Counted from the stretch's first letter, positions 25,405-34,487 are shown. The stretch is 44,041 bases of DNA from an uncultured Enterobacteriaceae bacterium (GCA_936920625.1 CAKZHC010000003.1:1-44041); one strand, 5' to 3'. Made by a program: numbers and translations. Notes: a model not told the origin generated them from the letters alone.

Positions 25405-25932
25405 GTTTGCCAGTTCCTTATTTAACATTCCAGAGGAGAAGTGTCTGCCAGTTTATGCCACCTAAAGGCGCCAGAGAGAACATTGTTGGTATAGGATTGA
25501 CATCTCCTCGCTCAGAAAGCGTGTTAATCAATGCTATCAGCAATAGATATCGTCTTAACAATACCGGTGGGTAATCCGCGTAAGGGCGGGTAGCGCATAG
25601 CAGGGGGTGATATTGCTGGCGATCTTCTAACGTTACAGTGATTGTCAATCCCAGCTAAAATAGCGGTAATCTGGCAACCTGTCGCAGAGTGATATTTGCC
25701 AGACGCAGGACCATTTATTGTTATATACATAGCATTTATTAACTGCATATTGTGCTGTAAAACAATTTCCCTGCACATCATCCCATGTTTCCCAGATTTA
25801 TTATGTAATCTATTATCCATTGATCAAATGTGCAACAAAATACAATTTTGTTGCAAAAAATTTAATGAAAAATAAACGTTGTCAATGTCTTATTAAGTTC
25901 TGCATATAAAAATATATTTTGGAAATGAGATC
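25405..25932. other. betB-betT1 divergent intergenic region, no betI
   Basis: About 530 bases between divergent betB and the first betT. No open frame resembles the TetR-type repressor BetI, which is encoded here in E. coli. A 25-base palindrome at 25831-25855 is the main structured element. From about 25700 onward the DNA is AT-rich and likely holds the betT promoter. Confidence 0.55.
25831..25855. promoter_or_regulatory. Perfect palindrome, candidate operator upstream of betT1
   Basis: TGCAACAAAAT (25831-25841) and ATTTTGTTGCA (25845-25855) are perfect 11-base arms around ACA. It lies about 78 bases upstream of the first betT start. No T-run follows in the direction of either gene, so an operator is likelier than a terminator. 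The binding protein is unknown; BetI is not encoded nearby. Confidence 0.55.
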
Positions 25933-27534
25933 ATGACGTCAGGTCATTTGCAGGATGCACAGCACCCGCACACTATCAGATTAAATTTACCTGTGTTTAT
26001 CAGTTCAGCATTAGTCTTACTGCGATTGGTACTAGCAACGCTGCTCAGTCCGGGCAGCAGCGAGCAGTGGCTGGAACAAGCGTTACTATGGGTATCAAAA
26101 ATGTTTGGCTGGTACTACCTGTTGCTGGTTGGTGGAGTACTGGTATTCGTTATCTGGCTTGCACTTTCGCGATTTGGTTCTCTGAAACTGGGCAGTGACG
26201 ATCAGCCGGCAGATTTTGGCTATCTTTCATGGTCGACAATGCTATTCTCCGCCGGTATTGGCATTGCGCTGGTCTATTATGGAACCTATGAACCTCTCGA
26301 ACACTTCCTGCAACCTCCGGAGGGCAAGGGGGGGACTATTGAAGCTGCCCGCCGGGCGATGGTGCTCACCTTTTTTCACTGGGGCGTTCATGGCTGGGCA
26401 CTGTATGCGCTGATTGCTACTGTGATAGCCTGGTTTGCTTATCGCCGTGGCCAGCCGCTGGCGCTGCGTTCGGCGCTCAGCTCTTTAATTGGCAGGCGAA
26501 TCGATGGCTGGGCAGGTCACATCATAGACAGTTTTGGTATTTTGGTGACAATCATCGCGATGGTGCTGCATCTTGGCATGGGAGCAGAGCTGATTAATTC
26601 TGGCCTGAACTACCTTTTCGGTGTGCCCGAATCATTGTCTGTAAAAATCATACTGATTATCATCATGATGAGTGTGGTAACCCTAGCGGTAGTGGCGGGT
26701 GTTAAGAAAGGTATTGCTCTGATTTCCAATATTAATGTGATTGCCCTCAGCTTACTGCTGCTTATATTGTTCGCCGGGCAGACATTGCATCTGGTCGATG
26801 GTCTGTTACAGAACATAGGAGATTATCTTAATAATATTGTGGGCCAGAGTTTTAATCTCTATCTCTATGGCAAGGCACAACAGTGGCAAAGTAGCTGGAC
26901 ACTGTTCTTCTGGGCCTGGTGGCTGGTCTGGTCGCCGTTTATAGGATTATTCATTGCCCGTATCTCAAGGGGGCGCACTGTCAGAGCCTTGATCTTTGGG
27001 ACTATGCTGATTCCGCTTGGATTTACCTTCGTCTGGTTATCTCTGTTTGGCAATACGGCGATTACTATCGTTCTGGATTACAAAGATACGCTGCTTGGCC
27101 AGGTTGCATTGTCGGACCCGGCGATGTCGGTTTATAAAATGCTAGAATCGTTACCCTGGAGAGGCTTCACAGCCGGGTTTACGCTGGTGGTGACATTTTT
27201 ACTGTTTATCACGCCGATAGATTCAAGCACGTTAATGGTGGCTAATCTTTCAAGTGCTGGTGGTGCGGTAACGGATGACGCCCCGATGTGGCTGCGTGTT
27301 TTCTGGTCAGTTATTATTACGCTGGTCTGTGGGGGGTTACTTTATTCAGGCGATTTCGACACGATCAGAACAGTGGTAGTACTCTTTGGGCTGCCATTTT
27401 CTGGGGTGGTTATACTTTATATCGTTGCGTTTTACCGCGAACTTCGCAAAACAGAAATATTAAAGCAGGAGCAGGGCGGTGTGAAACTTCATAATACCGA
27501 CAGCATCCATCAGGATGTAACCAATAAATTGTGA
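25933..27534 (+). CDS. betT: BCCT family choline/betaine transporter, copy 1
   Basis: Secondary transporter of the betaine/choline/carnitine family; with betBA beside it, choline is the likely substrate. The 533 residues include about twelve membrane segments. Family landmarks are MLFSAGIGIALVYYGTYEPLEHFLQPPEG, FFHWGVHGWALYALIA, and the BCCT signature WTLFFWAWWLVWSPFIGLFIARISRGR. It is much shorter than E. coli BetT (677), lacking the long C-terminal osmosensing extension. Start ATG 25933 follows GGAAATGA. It is divergent from betBA, as betT is in E. coli, and is followed 301 bases later by a close paralogue. Confidence 0.88.
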   Translation: MTSGHLQDAQHPHTIRLNLPVFISSALVLLRLVLATLLSPGSSEQWLEQALLWVSKMFGWYYLLLVGGVLVFVIWLALSRFGSLKLGSDDQPADFGYLSWSTMLFSAGIGIALVYYGTYEPLEHFLQPPEGKGGTIEAARRAMVLTFFHWGVHGWALYALIATVIAWFAYRRGQPLALRSALSSLIGRRIDGWAGHIIDSFGILVTIIAMVLHLGMGAELINSGLNYLFGVPESLSVKIILIIIMMSVVTLAVVAGVKKGIALISNINVIALSLLLLILFAGQTLHLVDGLLQNIGDYLNNIVGQSFNLYLYGKAQQWQSSWTLFFWAWWLVWSPFIGLFIARISRGRTVRALIFGTMLIPLGFTFVWLSLFGNTAITIVLDYKDTLLGQVALSDPAMSVYKMLESLPWRGFTAGFTLVVTFLLFITPIDSSTLMVANLSSAGGAVTDDAPMWLRVFWSVIITLVCGGLLYSGDFDTIRTVVVLFGLPFSGVVILYIVAFYRELRKTEILKQEQGGVKLHNTDSIHQDVTNKL

Positions 27535-27835
27535 GCTCTGCACTATGACTAACAGCCCTGCCAGTATAGTTATCCGCAGCTGATAATACATGCAGATTAT
27601 CATTCTGATATCGGGCAGATTTAAAATAATATTCACTGCGCCGCCATAACCATAAACAGGGCAGCGCAGTTGTTATACGCCAGCGGCCTAATCTTGCCAT
27701 TTACTGGACTTATCATTCAGTTGGTCTACTCTTCATTGCACAAATGTTAAATTAAATGCAATGCCGTAATCTGTTTTCTAAAAATCTCACTATCAGAATG
27801 TTGCATTTTTTATAGAAAATATCGGATAGGTGAGC
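27535..27835 (+). other. Spacer between the two betT copies
   Basis: About 300 bases with no gene. ATTGCA (27735-27740) and TGCAAT (27757-27762) form an inverted repeat with a 16-base spacer about 75-100 bases upstream of the second copy, roughly where the larger TGCAAC palindrome lies before the first. A further TTGCA occurs at 27801-27805. This suggests that each copy has its own regulated promoter. Confidence 0.4.
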
Positions 27836-29392
27836 ATGACGCCAGACTATTCCCAGGTCCTCAAGTCCCAGCGTGCCGTCAGGCTAAATCGCCCCGTGTT
27901 TACCAGTTCAGCAGGCGTATTATTGCTATTAATAATAGCAACGTTACTCAGTCCGGACAGCAGTGAGCAGTGGCTGGCACAGGCACTATCATGGGTAACC
28001 AAGGTGTTTGGCTGGTATTACCTGCTGGTGGTGGGAGGATGTCTGCTATTTGTCCTTTGGCTCGCGCTTTCCCGTTTTGGTTCCCAAAAATTAGGAAGCA
28101 ACGACCAGCCAGCAGATTTTGGTTATTTGTCATGGGCGACGATGCTATTTTCATCCGGTATCGGTATTGGGATAGTTTATTATGGAACCTATGAACCACT
28201 TGAACACTTTCTGCAACCCCCGGAGGGAGCAGGAGGAACGATTATGGCTGCCCGCCAGGCGATGGCCCTCACTTTTTTTCACTGGGGCGCCCATGGCTGG
28301 TCACTCTATGCGCTGGTGGCTACAGTCGTAGCCTGGTTTGCCTACCGGCGTGGCCAGCCACTGGCACTGCGATCACCATTTTGTTCACTGCTGGGCGAGC
28401 GAATCCATGGCTGGCCAGGCCATATCACAGACAGTTTCGGCATTCTGGTCACCATCACTGCAATGGTGCTTCATCTGGGCATAGGCGCGCTGCTGGTTAA
28501 TTCGGGTCTGCACTATCTTTTCAACATATCTGAATCATCACCCGTAAAAGTCATACTCATTATCATCCTGATGAGTGTTGTTACTGTAGCAATGATTACA
28601 GGAGTAAGAAGGGGAATCGCATTCATGTCCAACATCAATGTGATTATCCTGTGCTTATTGATGCTGTTTATCCTGTTTGCCGGGCCGACATTACATCTGG
28701 CCAGGGGCCTGTTACAAAACACGGGTGACTATCTTAATAACATTGTGGTCCAGAGTTTTAATTACTATCTCTATAGTAAGGCGCAACAATGGCAGAGTCA
28801 GTGGACAGTGCTCTTCTGGGCATGGTGGCTAATCTGGTCACCGTTCATCGGATTATTTATTGCCCGAATTTCAAGGGGGCGGACTATCAGAACATTGATC
28901 TTCGGTACCTTGCTGATTCCGCTAGGGTTCTCCTTTAGCTGGCTGTCGCTGTTCGGCAATACGGCGATTACGATGGTGCTGGAGTACAAAGACGCTGCAC
29001 TGGGGCAAATTGCATTAGAGGACCCGGCCATGTCAGTGTATAAAATGCTGGAGTCATTACCCTGGAGCGGGTTTACAACCATACTTACTCTGGTGGTGGC
29101 CTGCTTTTTGTTTATCACACCGATAGATTCAAGCACGTTAATGGCCGCCAGGCTGTCGAGCACGGGTGGTTCCGCCACGGATGATGCGCCTGTCTGGCTG
29201 CGTGTTTTCTGGTCGGTTATCATCACGCTGGTTAGCATAGGGCTACTCTATGCGGGCGATTTTAATTCCTTTAGATCACTCGTGGTGCTCTTCGGGCTGC
29301 CGTTCTCTGTTGTTCTTATCCTGTATGGCATAGTGCTCTGCCGTGACCTCTATAAAACAGAGCAGGCAGGGATAATCGCAGAGCGGTTGTGA
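27836..29392 (+). CDS. betT: BCCT family choline/betaine transporter, copy 2
   Basis: Tandem paralogue of the preceding transporter, 518 residues from ATG 27836 (GGATAGG upstream; an in-frame GTG at 27830 is closer to the ribosome site and less likely). The sequence aligns with copy 1 almost end to end: the N-terminal QWLAQALSWVTKVFGWYYLLVVGG, MLFSSGIGIGIVYYGTYEPLEHFLQPPEG, and the signature WTVLFWAWWLIWSPFIGLFIARISRGR. Differences are spread along the protein and the C-terminus is shorter. This indicates an older duplication, not a recent copy. Substrate may be choline, betaine or another quaternary amine. Confidence 0.87.
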   Translation: MTPDYSQVLKSQRAVRLNRPVFTSSAGVLLLLIIATLLSPDSSEQWLAQALSWVTKVFGWYYLLVVGGCLLFVLWLALSRFGSQKLGSNDQPADFGYLSWATMLFSSGIGIGIVYYGTYEPLEHFLQPPEGAGGTIMAARQAMALTFFHWGAHGWSLYALVATVVAWFAYRRGQPLALRSPFCSLLGERIHGWPGHITDSFGILVTITAMVLHLGIGALLVNSGLHYLFNISESSPVKVILIIILMSVVTVAMITGVRRGIAFMSNINVIILCLLMLFILFAGPTLHLARGLLQNTGDYLNNIVVQSFNYYLYSKAQQWQSQWTVLFWAWWLIWSPFIGLFIARISRGRTIRTLIFGTLLIPLGFSFSWLSLFGNTAITMVLEYKDAALGQIALEDPAMSVYKMLESLPWSGFTTILTLVVACFLFITPIDSSTLMAARLSSTGGSATDDAPVWLRVFWSVIITLVSIGLLYAGDFNSFRSLVVLFGLPFSVVLILYGIVLCRDLYKTEQAGIIAERL

Positions 29393-29569
29393 AGCCATAT
29401 CATCAGGAAAATCCGTTATTTATCTTTATTGCGGGATATGTTGGCAAAATATCAGCCGGTAGAGTAGAGTATGAATTTCATCCCCCCAATCCGTTTTGCA
29501 ACAGACCGTGGCTACTAAGGGCGCTGTAATAGATAATTTTATTTTTGACTAGTATTTAAGGATAAAATA

Positions 29570-31909
29570 ATGGCTAATGGAATTAAGAGAATAGATTATA
29601 TAAGAGACATGGCAATTTATAAAAAATTTAGCTGGTCTTCCTCCTGCATAGATAATAATGAGATAGCAGAATTTGCATCTCTCAATTTCTTCTATGGCTG
29701 GAACTATTCCGGTAAAACCACGCTGTCACGACTATTCCGGGCATTTGAAACGGGCGTGTTATCTGAAAAGTATGCCCTGGCAACATTTGCGTTGACATCA
29801 GATGATAATAAAACGTTAGACGAGCAAAAATTAAAAAATCACAATAAAATTATCCGGGTTTTTAATCAGGACTTTGTTAAAGAGAATCTTCGGTTTTTTA
29901 CTGATGACCAGCAGTCAGTAAAACCCTTTGCTATTTTAGGAAGCGGTAATGCCGAAATAATGGCTGAAATACAACAGCACCAACAAGAACTAGGCAACCA
30001 GGAAGATAACAGTGGGCTGGAGGGTAAGGCTAAAGCGTTACGCAATCAATATAACGAGGCTGAAAGCCAGCATGAAAACAAAAGCAAGGAATTAGATAAA
30101 ATATTAATAGGAAAAGCCACGTCACCGGGAACAGGAATAAAATATAACAGTTATTTTGGCGACATTAATTACACTAAAACCAAACTGGCGAAGGAGATAG
30201 AACAAGTCAGTTCAGGTGAATTTAAGGATATTACGCCGGAAGAAGCAGATACCCTGCGTCAGTTTGTCAGAGAAGAGGCGAAACCAGTCATCCCGCCACT
30301 AACATCATGCAATTTACAATATGAGCAAATTTCGCGTGAGGCAAAAACGCTGGCTGAGAAAAAAATTGAGGTTTTAGCGCCCATCCGTGACCTGTTAAAC
30401 GATGTTGTACTGGCGTCATGGGTCAGGCAGGGCCGCACGTTACATGAAGGCAGGCGCAGTCAGTGTGGCTTTTGCGGAGGGCATATCCCGATGCAGTTAT
30501 GGGAAAAGCTCGACAAACATTTTAATCAGGCGTCGGAGGATCATCTTAAAGAAATCACGGCGCTGTCAGGCGCTATTGACAAGGAAATACAGGGGGTCTC
30601 CTCGTTACTGAACATCAGGGAAAATGGCTTCTATAAGCAATACCAGCCCGAGATTAAACAATTAACAGAGAAGGTTACCTCTGCTGCCGGGCAGTATGTC
30701 GCGGAACTAAAAGCGATAAAGTGTCAGCTGGAGGAAAAATACAGCAATGTTTTCAATCCATTAACCTATGGTCTCCCGGCCGCCAGCGCCAGTCAAACCA
30801 TGCTGAAGGAATTAATACAACGCTATGAAGCGTTGCGCAATGAGTCCAACCAAATGACGGAGACATTAACTAAAAGGCAGGACGAAGCCAAAATCAAGCT
30901 CAGGCTGCATGAGGTCCGCCAATTCGCACGGGATATCGGGTATCCAGAGCATAAAAACGCTATTGGGGAGTTTAGGCAAGCAGAAGACGACGCCCGCAAG
31001 GCGCTGGGAGAGGCGCTAAAAAACGTAGAAGAAAAAAAAGGTCGTATCCAAGAACTGGAAGCGCAGCTCGAAGATACCAGTGCCGGCGCCGCACGTGTTA
31101 ATGATTACCTCAAACATTATTTTCAGCACGATACGCTGTCGCTGCGGGTGATTAAGGAAACGGATAATGAAACGGGCTCCGATCATAACGGGTGTCGTTT
31201 CGAAATCATGCGTGGCGAAATGAAAGCCTTTCATTTAAGCGAAGGAGAATGCAACCTGATTGCATTCTGTTATTTCATGGCCAGACTAAATGATAGCGAA
31301 ACCCAAGGAAAGGCTCCGATAATCTGGATTGATGACCCGGTTTCCAGCCTGGATGCGAACCACATCTTTTTTATTTATGGCCTGATTCATGCGGAGTTAT
31401 TCAATGAGAAGGAATCAACAACCCCAGAACAATCACAAAACAAAAAATTTAGTCAGTTATTTATATCAACCCACAATCTGGAGTTTCTTAAATACCTTAA
31501 ACGGCTCCCCGGCGCATTGAATAAGGAGAAAGCGAGATACTTTATAATCAGCAGACTTTGCGACAATAGTAGCACAATAAAACTCATGCCTGATTATCTT
31601 AAAAAATATATAACCGAATTTAATTATTTATTCCATAAAATTTATCAATGCGCTTACCCGGCTATAGAGAACAGCCAAAATACAACAGGTAATCAAAAAA
31701 CATCAAACAGAACGGGTAAAGCAGAGTGTTCGGGCAGTGATGACTATAGTAGTTATTACAGTTTTGGTAATCATCTCAGGAAATTTCTCGAGATGTACCT
31801 TTACTACAAATACCCCAGCTCAGGTGAATATACCACAAAACTGCATCGCTTCTTTAAAAACGATTGCTGCGCAGCTGCAACAAGTATCTCGTCTTATTCA
31901 TGTAGTTAA
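29570..31909 (+). CDS. AAA_13/RloC-like ATPase, truncated at the 3' end
   Basis: An ABC/SMC-type ATPase of the AAA_13 group that includes the RloC anticodon nucleases. Start 29570 fits the family N-terminus (IKRIDYIRDMAIYKKF). Walker A is GWNYSGKTT (residues 43-51). A coiled-coil region follows, with Cys299-x2-Cys302 (CGFCGGHIP) as a zinc-hook-like turn. The signature LSEGECN is near residue 556, Walker B IIWIDDPVSSLD near 584, and an H-loop STHNLEF near 634. The conserved C-terminal block begins (FLEMYLYYKYP, KLHRFFKND) but stops, and the last ~15 residues read into the aldolase remnant out of frame. About 100 family residues seem missing. In RloC-like proteins the nuclease part lies C-terminal, so activity is probably lost. 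Lone accessory gene with a lower-GC start than its neighbours. Confidence 0.8.
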   Translation: MANGIKRIDYIRDMAIYKKFSWSSSCIDNNEIAEFASLNFFYGWNYSGKTTLSRLFRAFETGVLSEKYALATFALTSDDNKTLDEQKLKNHNKIIRVFNQDFVKENLRFFTDDQQSVKPFAILGSGNAEIMAEIQQHQQELGNQEDNSGLEGKAKALRNQYNEAESQHENKSKELDKILIGKATSPGTGIKYNSYFGDINYTKTKLAKEIEQVSSGEFKDITPEEADTLRQFVREEAKPVIPPLTSCNLQYEQISREAKTLAEKKIEVLAPIRDLLNDVVLASWVRQGRTLHEGRRSQCGFCGGHIPMQLWEKLDKHFNQASEDHLKEITALSGAIDKEIQGVSSLLNIRENGFYKQYQPEIKQLTEKVTSAAGQYVAELKAIKCQLEEKYSNVFNPLTYGLPAASASQTMLKELIQRYEALRNESNQMTETLTKRQDEAKIKLRLHEVRQFARDIGYPEHKNAIGEFRQAEDDARKALGEALKNVEEKKGRIQELEAQLEDTSAGAARVNDYLKHYFQHDTLSLRVIKETDNETGSDHNGCRFEIMRGEMKAFHLSEGECNLIAFCYFMARLNDSETQGKAPIIWIDDPVSSLDANHIFFIYGLIHAELFNEKESTTPEQSQNKKFSQLFISTHNLEFLKYLKRLPGALNKEKARYFIISRLCDNSSTIKLMPDYLKKYITEFNYLFHKIYQCAYPAIENSQNTTGNQKTSNRTGKAECSGSDDYSSYYSFGNHLRKFLEMYLYYKYPSSGEYTTKLHRFFKNDCCAAATSISSYSCS

Positions 31910-32146
31910 ATGTACGACGCATAATGAAGTAGGGTTTCATGCGCATGATAATCTTGGACTAGCGATGGCAAATAGTATTGAGGAAATTAAAGCAGGGGCC
32001 AGTTTTATCGATGCTTCACTTTTGGGCATGGGAAAGGGAGCAGGTAATTTAGCCCTCGAGTCATGGCTTGCATTACTAAATTTTTATGAGAAAAAAGAGA
32101 GAGATAATATTGAGCTTATGTTAAACCAGATCAATATTCTCCGAGA
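31851..32146 (+). pseudogene. Remnant of a DmpG-like (HMGL-type) aldolase
   Basis: In the frame starting SLKTIAAQLQQ the sequence encodes NEVGFHAHDNLGLAMANSIEEI, AGASFIDASLLGMGKGAGNLALE and a following helix. These are the metal-binding HxH strand and the glycine-rich C-terminal part of the barrel in 4-hydroxy-2-oxovalerate aldolase-like HMGL enzymes. The N-terminal half, with the catalytic Arg-Asp region, is absent; the frame begins inside the 3' end of the ATPase gene. It breaks off after NILREF, where a different gene continues in another frame. About 98 of an expected 270-340 codons remain, so it is non-functional. Confidence 0.75.
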
Positions 32147-32731
32147 GTTCTGGTGCATCTTCCAACGATTGTTCATTCGAATCACCAGAGCCGGCTTAAA
32201 AGAACCTTCTCCAGTGAGTATGCAAGGGAATTTTCGCAGCAAAAGCTGTCTGTATCACTAGATAATGGCAGGCTGCGGCCAGAGATTTATCAGCTTATTG
32301 AATTTGCCGGGCACAATAATATTGTGCTCTCCTCGGGGCACGCTTCAAAAGATGAGACGCTCAGACTGATAGAAGCGGTGGAAAAGGCGGGAAGATGCAG
32401 ACTGATGCTTAATCAACCCGCTAACCCTGTTAGCGGTTTCTGTGCTCAGGAATTAAAAGCGCTGGGTCATTATGAGTGGCTTTATATCGAGCAATGCGCG
32501 CTCACTGTTTATTTAGGGTATCAGACTGAAGCTGACATGTTTACGGTGCTTACTGAGGTGAACAACGTTGTTTATAGTTCAGACCTCGGGCAGCCAGATA
32601 AGTCTGATGTTGAACAGTGGCTGGAGGATAGTCAGCGCTGGTTTTCCCTAGCAGGGCTGACAAGTGACAGGGTGAAAGCGATCACTTTGTTAAATCCTCT
32701 GAGGATGCTAGAGCCGGCTCCGTCAAGTTAA
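32147..32731 (+). pseudogene. Remnant of a DUF6282 (amidohydrolase-like) protein
   Basis: The frame from VLVHLPTIVHSNHQ encodes SLDNGRLRPEIYQLIEFAGHN, IVLSSGHASKDETLRLIEAVEKAG, LMLNQPANP and a C-terminal helix region ending LLNPLRMLEPAP. This matches the C-terminal two-thirds of DUF6282 proteins, which resemble metal-dependent PHP/amidohydrolase folds; the TGH-x-S-like and HP/QP elements are visible. The N-terminal third with the DLHVH-type metal site is missing, replaced by the aldolase fragment in another frame. An ATG at 32153 could permit translation, but the enzyme would lack metal ligands. The 3' end overlaps the convergent LysR gene by 50 bases. Confidence 0.65.
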
Positions 32732-33590
32732 GCGAGCGGATGAAATTGATAAAAGCCTGTTCTTTGGGTGAAGGATGGGGGTTGATATATACCACATACA
32801 TTGGCAGTGGCGGCGGCATAAGCTCATCAAAAACAGTAATTACTTCTCCTGTTTTGATCCCTTCACTGATGGTAAAGCCGGGCAGATAGCTGATTCCCAG
32901 CCCGTATTGCACCATTTGATAAAGGTCGAGACTGCTGCTTGCCCTGATGGTGGTCAGCGGGCGAATCTCTCTGATTTCACCATCAAACACATACTCCCAC
33001 GACCGCCTGTGGTTATCAAAGTGCATCAGGCAGGTATGATTATGTAAGTCGTTTGGGTGCGGTGGAATGCCATGCCGTTGGGAATATGCAGTGGAAAGGC
33101 AGGTATGCTTATGCCAGTAGCCAATCAGTGTGTAATAAAGGTTGCTGTCTGGCAAGGGGCCACACTGCAAAGCCAAATCAAAACCATGGCTGAACAACTC
33201 CATACAATGGTTTCCGGTTACCGTTTCCAGCCTGACGTTAGGAAATTTATCAAAAAATTGCCATAAATGCGGAATGATATGTAAGTTGTTGATTGAGTGT
33301 GGGATACCAACTTTTAAGTCCCCACAGACTTCAGCGCTGAGACTTTTTACATCGCGAAGGCATAGTTCATATTCATTGAGAATAGAAATACACAGTTTAT
33401 ATAACCGCTTACCGGCAGTAGTGAGCGCTATTGTTCTGGAATTTCGTTTCAAAAGCAGAACGTTGACTTCCCGCTCAAGACGTTCTATGCGACGACTGAT
33501 CATTGCCGGAGAGAGTTTCATTGCAGCGGCAGCAGCTCTGAATCCCCGGCACTCTACGACCATCCTGAAAGCTTTCATATTGTCCAGCAC
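32682..33590 (-). CDS. LysR family transcriptional regulator
   Basis: A 302-residue LysR-type regulator. I choose the GTG at 33590 (MLDNMKAFRMVVECRG) since AGGGAGA lies about 6 bases upstream; the TTG at 33614 is upstream of that site. The N-terminal helix-turn-helix is GFRAAAAAMKLSPAMISRRIERLEREVNVLLLKRNSR, followed by a substrate-binding domain (GDLKVGIPHSINNLHIIPHLWQF, FDLALQCGPLPDS, YGLGISYLPGF). It resembles the CrgA/DmlR-like branch. It faces the degraded aldolase/DUF6282 remnants, so it may once have controlled that lost catabolic cluster. The gene appears intact. Target and effector are unknown. Confidence 0.85.
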   Translation of the reverse strand: MLDNMKAFRMVVECRGFRAAAAAMKLSPAMISRRIERLEREVNVLLLKRNSRTIALTTAGKRLYKLCISILNEYELCLRDVKSLSAEVCGDLKVGIPHSINNLHIIPHLWQFFDKFPNVRLETVTGNHCMELFSHGFDLALQCGPLPDSNLYYTLIGYWHKHTCLSTAYSQRHGIPPHPNDLHNHTCLMHFDNHRRSWEYVFDGEIREIRPLTTIRASSSLDLYQMVQYGLGISYLPGFTISEGIKTGEVITVFDELMPPPLPMYVVYINPHPSPKEQAFINFIRSLNLTEPALASSEDLTK

Positions 33591-33860
33591 TACAAGTCTC
33601 CCTGATACCCGCAATTTCCCAATGTTGTCACAGTTATCGTTATTTCACAGCAGTAACAATTCATATCTCTGCTGTTCAGTTCAGCGATGGCTCAGCTCCG
33701 GGCCGCTTTGAATACCGGCGTGTGGGTTCTTCGGCCGGTGTTCTCTGACGTGTCCAGTTAACTTTTTTGCTCACATAAAACAGATGTATCGTTGTAAATT
33801 AGTCAGAAGATGCTTTGTTAGTGTATTCGGGCTTTACCGTCGTTAAATCAGATCTAGTAG
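33591..33860. other. Spacer between LysR gene and ssb terminator
   Basis: About 270 bases without a credible gene. No recognisable repeat or mobile-element end was seen, although this spacer lies near the boundary between the accessory patch and the inverted ssb-uvrA block. Confidence 0.4.
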
Positions 33861-33899
33861 CCTGAAAAGGAAAATCCACACGTTTGTGTGGATTTCAGG
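33861..33899 (-). terminator. Terminator-like hairpin downstream of ssb
   Basis: AAATCCACAC and GTGTGGATTT form a 10-base stem with a GTTT loop; outer arms CCTGAA/TTCAGG extend it with an unpaired AGGA. On the minus strand it is followed by TTTTCCTTTTC, a fair U-rich tail, and lies about 63 bases beyond the ssb stop. Confidence 0.7.
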
Positions 33900-33962
33900 T
33901 ATTTTCTGACGTCTGAATATCTCATCATGACATTTCGTGAAACAGCAAAAACTATCTGCACG

Positions 33963-34487
33963 TTAAAACGGAATATCATCATCAAAATCGATAGATGGCT
34001 CGTTACCTGGCGCGTTTTGTGGAGCAGCTCTGAATGGTGTATTACTGCCTTGCGATGACGGCTGCGCCTGTGGTGGCGGATTCCAGTTGCTGTTGTTACT
34101 GCCCTGAGCTTCCATGGGCGCGCTCTGGCCACTATTCTGACGGCCACCGAGCATTTGCATGGTGCCACCAACGTTGACGACAATTTCCGTGGTGTAACGA
34201 TCCTGACCACTGTTGTCCTGCCATTTGCGGGTGCGTAGCTGCCCCTCGATATAAACCTGCGATCCCTTACGCAGATATTCACTGGCAACTTCGGCCAGTT
34301 TGCCGAACAGGACTATCCGGTGCCACTCGGTTACCTCTTTTTGCTCGCCGGTCTGCTTGTCGCGCCAGCTTTCAGATGTGGCGAGAGTCAGGTTAGCGAC
34401 TGCTCCACCGCTCGGCATATAGCGGACTTCCGGGTCCTGCCCCAGATTTCCCACCAGAATAACTTTATTTATGCCTCTGCTGGCCAT
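33963..34487 (-). CDS. ssb: Single-stranded DNA-binding protein
   Basis: Essential homotetrameric protein that coats single-stranded DNA in replication, repair and recombination. The 174 residues begin MASRGINKVILVGNLGQDPEVRYMPSGG, the OB-fold start. The OB fold covers about residues 1-112 (RIVLFGKLAEVASEYLRKGSQVYIEGQLRTRKWQ). A Gly/Gln/Asn/Pro-rich disordered linker follows, and the acidic tip IDFDDDIPF is the partner-docking peptide. Length is close to E. coli (178). GGGGGAGA lies upstream of the start. It is divergent from uvrA, as in E. coli. Confidence 0.97.
   Translation of the reverse strand: MASRGINKVILVGNLGQDPEVRYMPSGGAVANLTLATSESWRDKQTGEQKEVTEWHRIVLFGKLAEVASEYLRKGSQVYIEGQLRTRKWQDNSGQDRYTTEIVVNVGGTMQMLGGRQNSGQSAPMEAQGSNNSNWNPPPQAQPSSQGSNTPFRAAPQNAPGNEPSIDFDDDIPF

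Noticed and set aside
25418..25820. Minus-strand open frames as a possible betI
   Set aside because: Neither frame shows the TetR-type helix-turn-helix or any BetI-like block.
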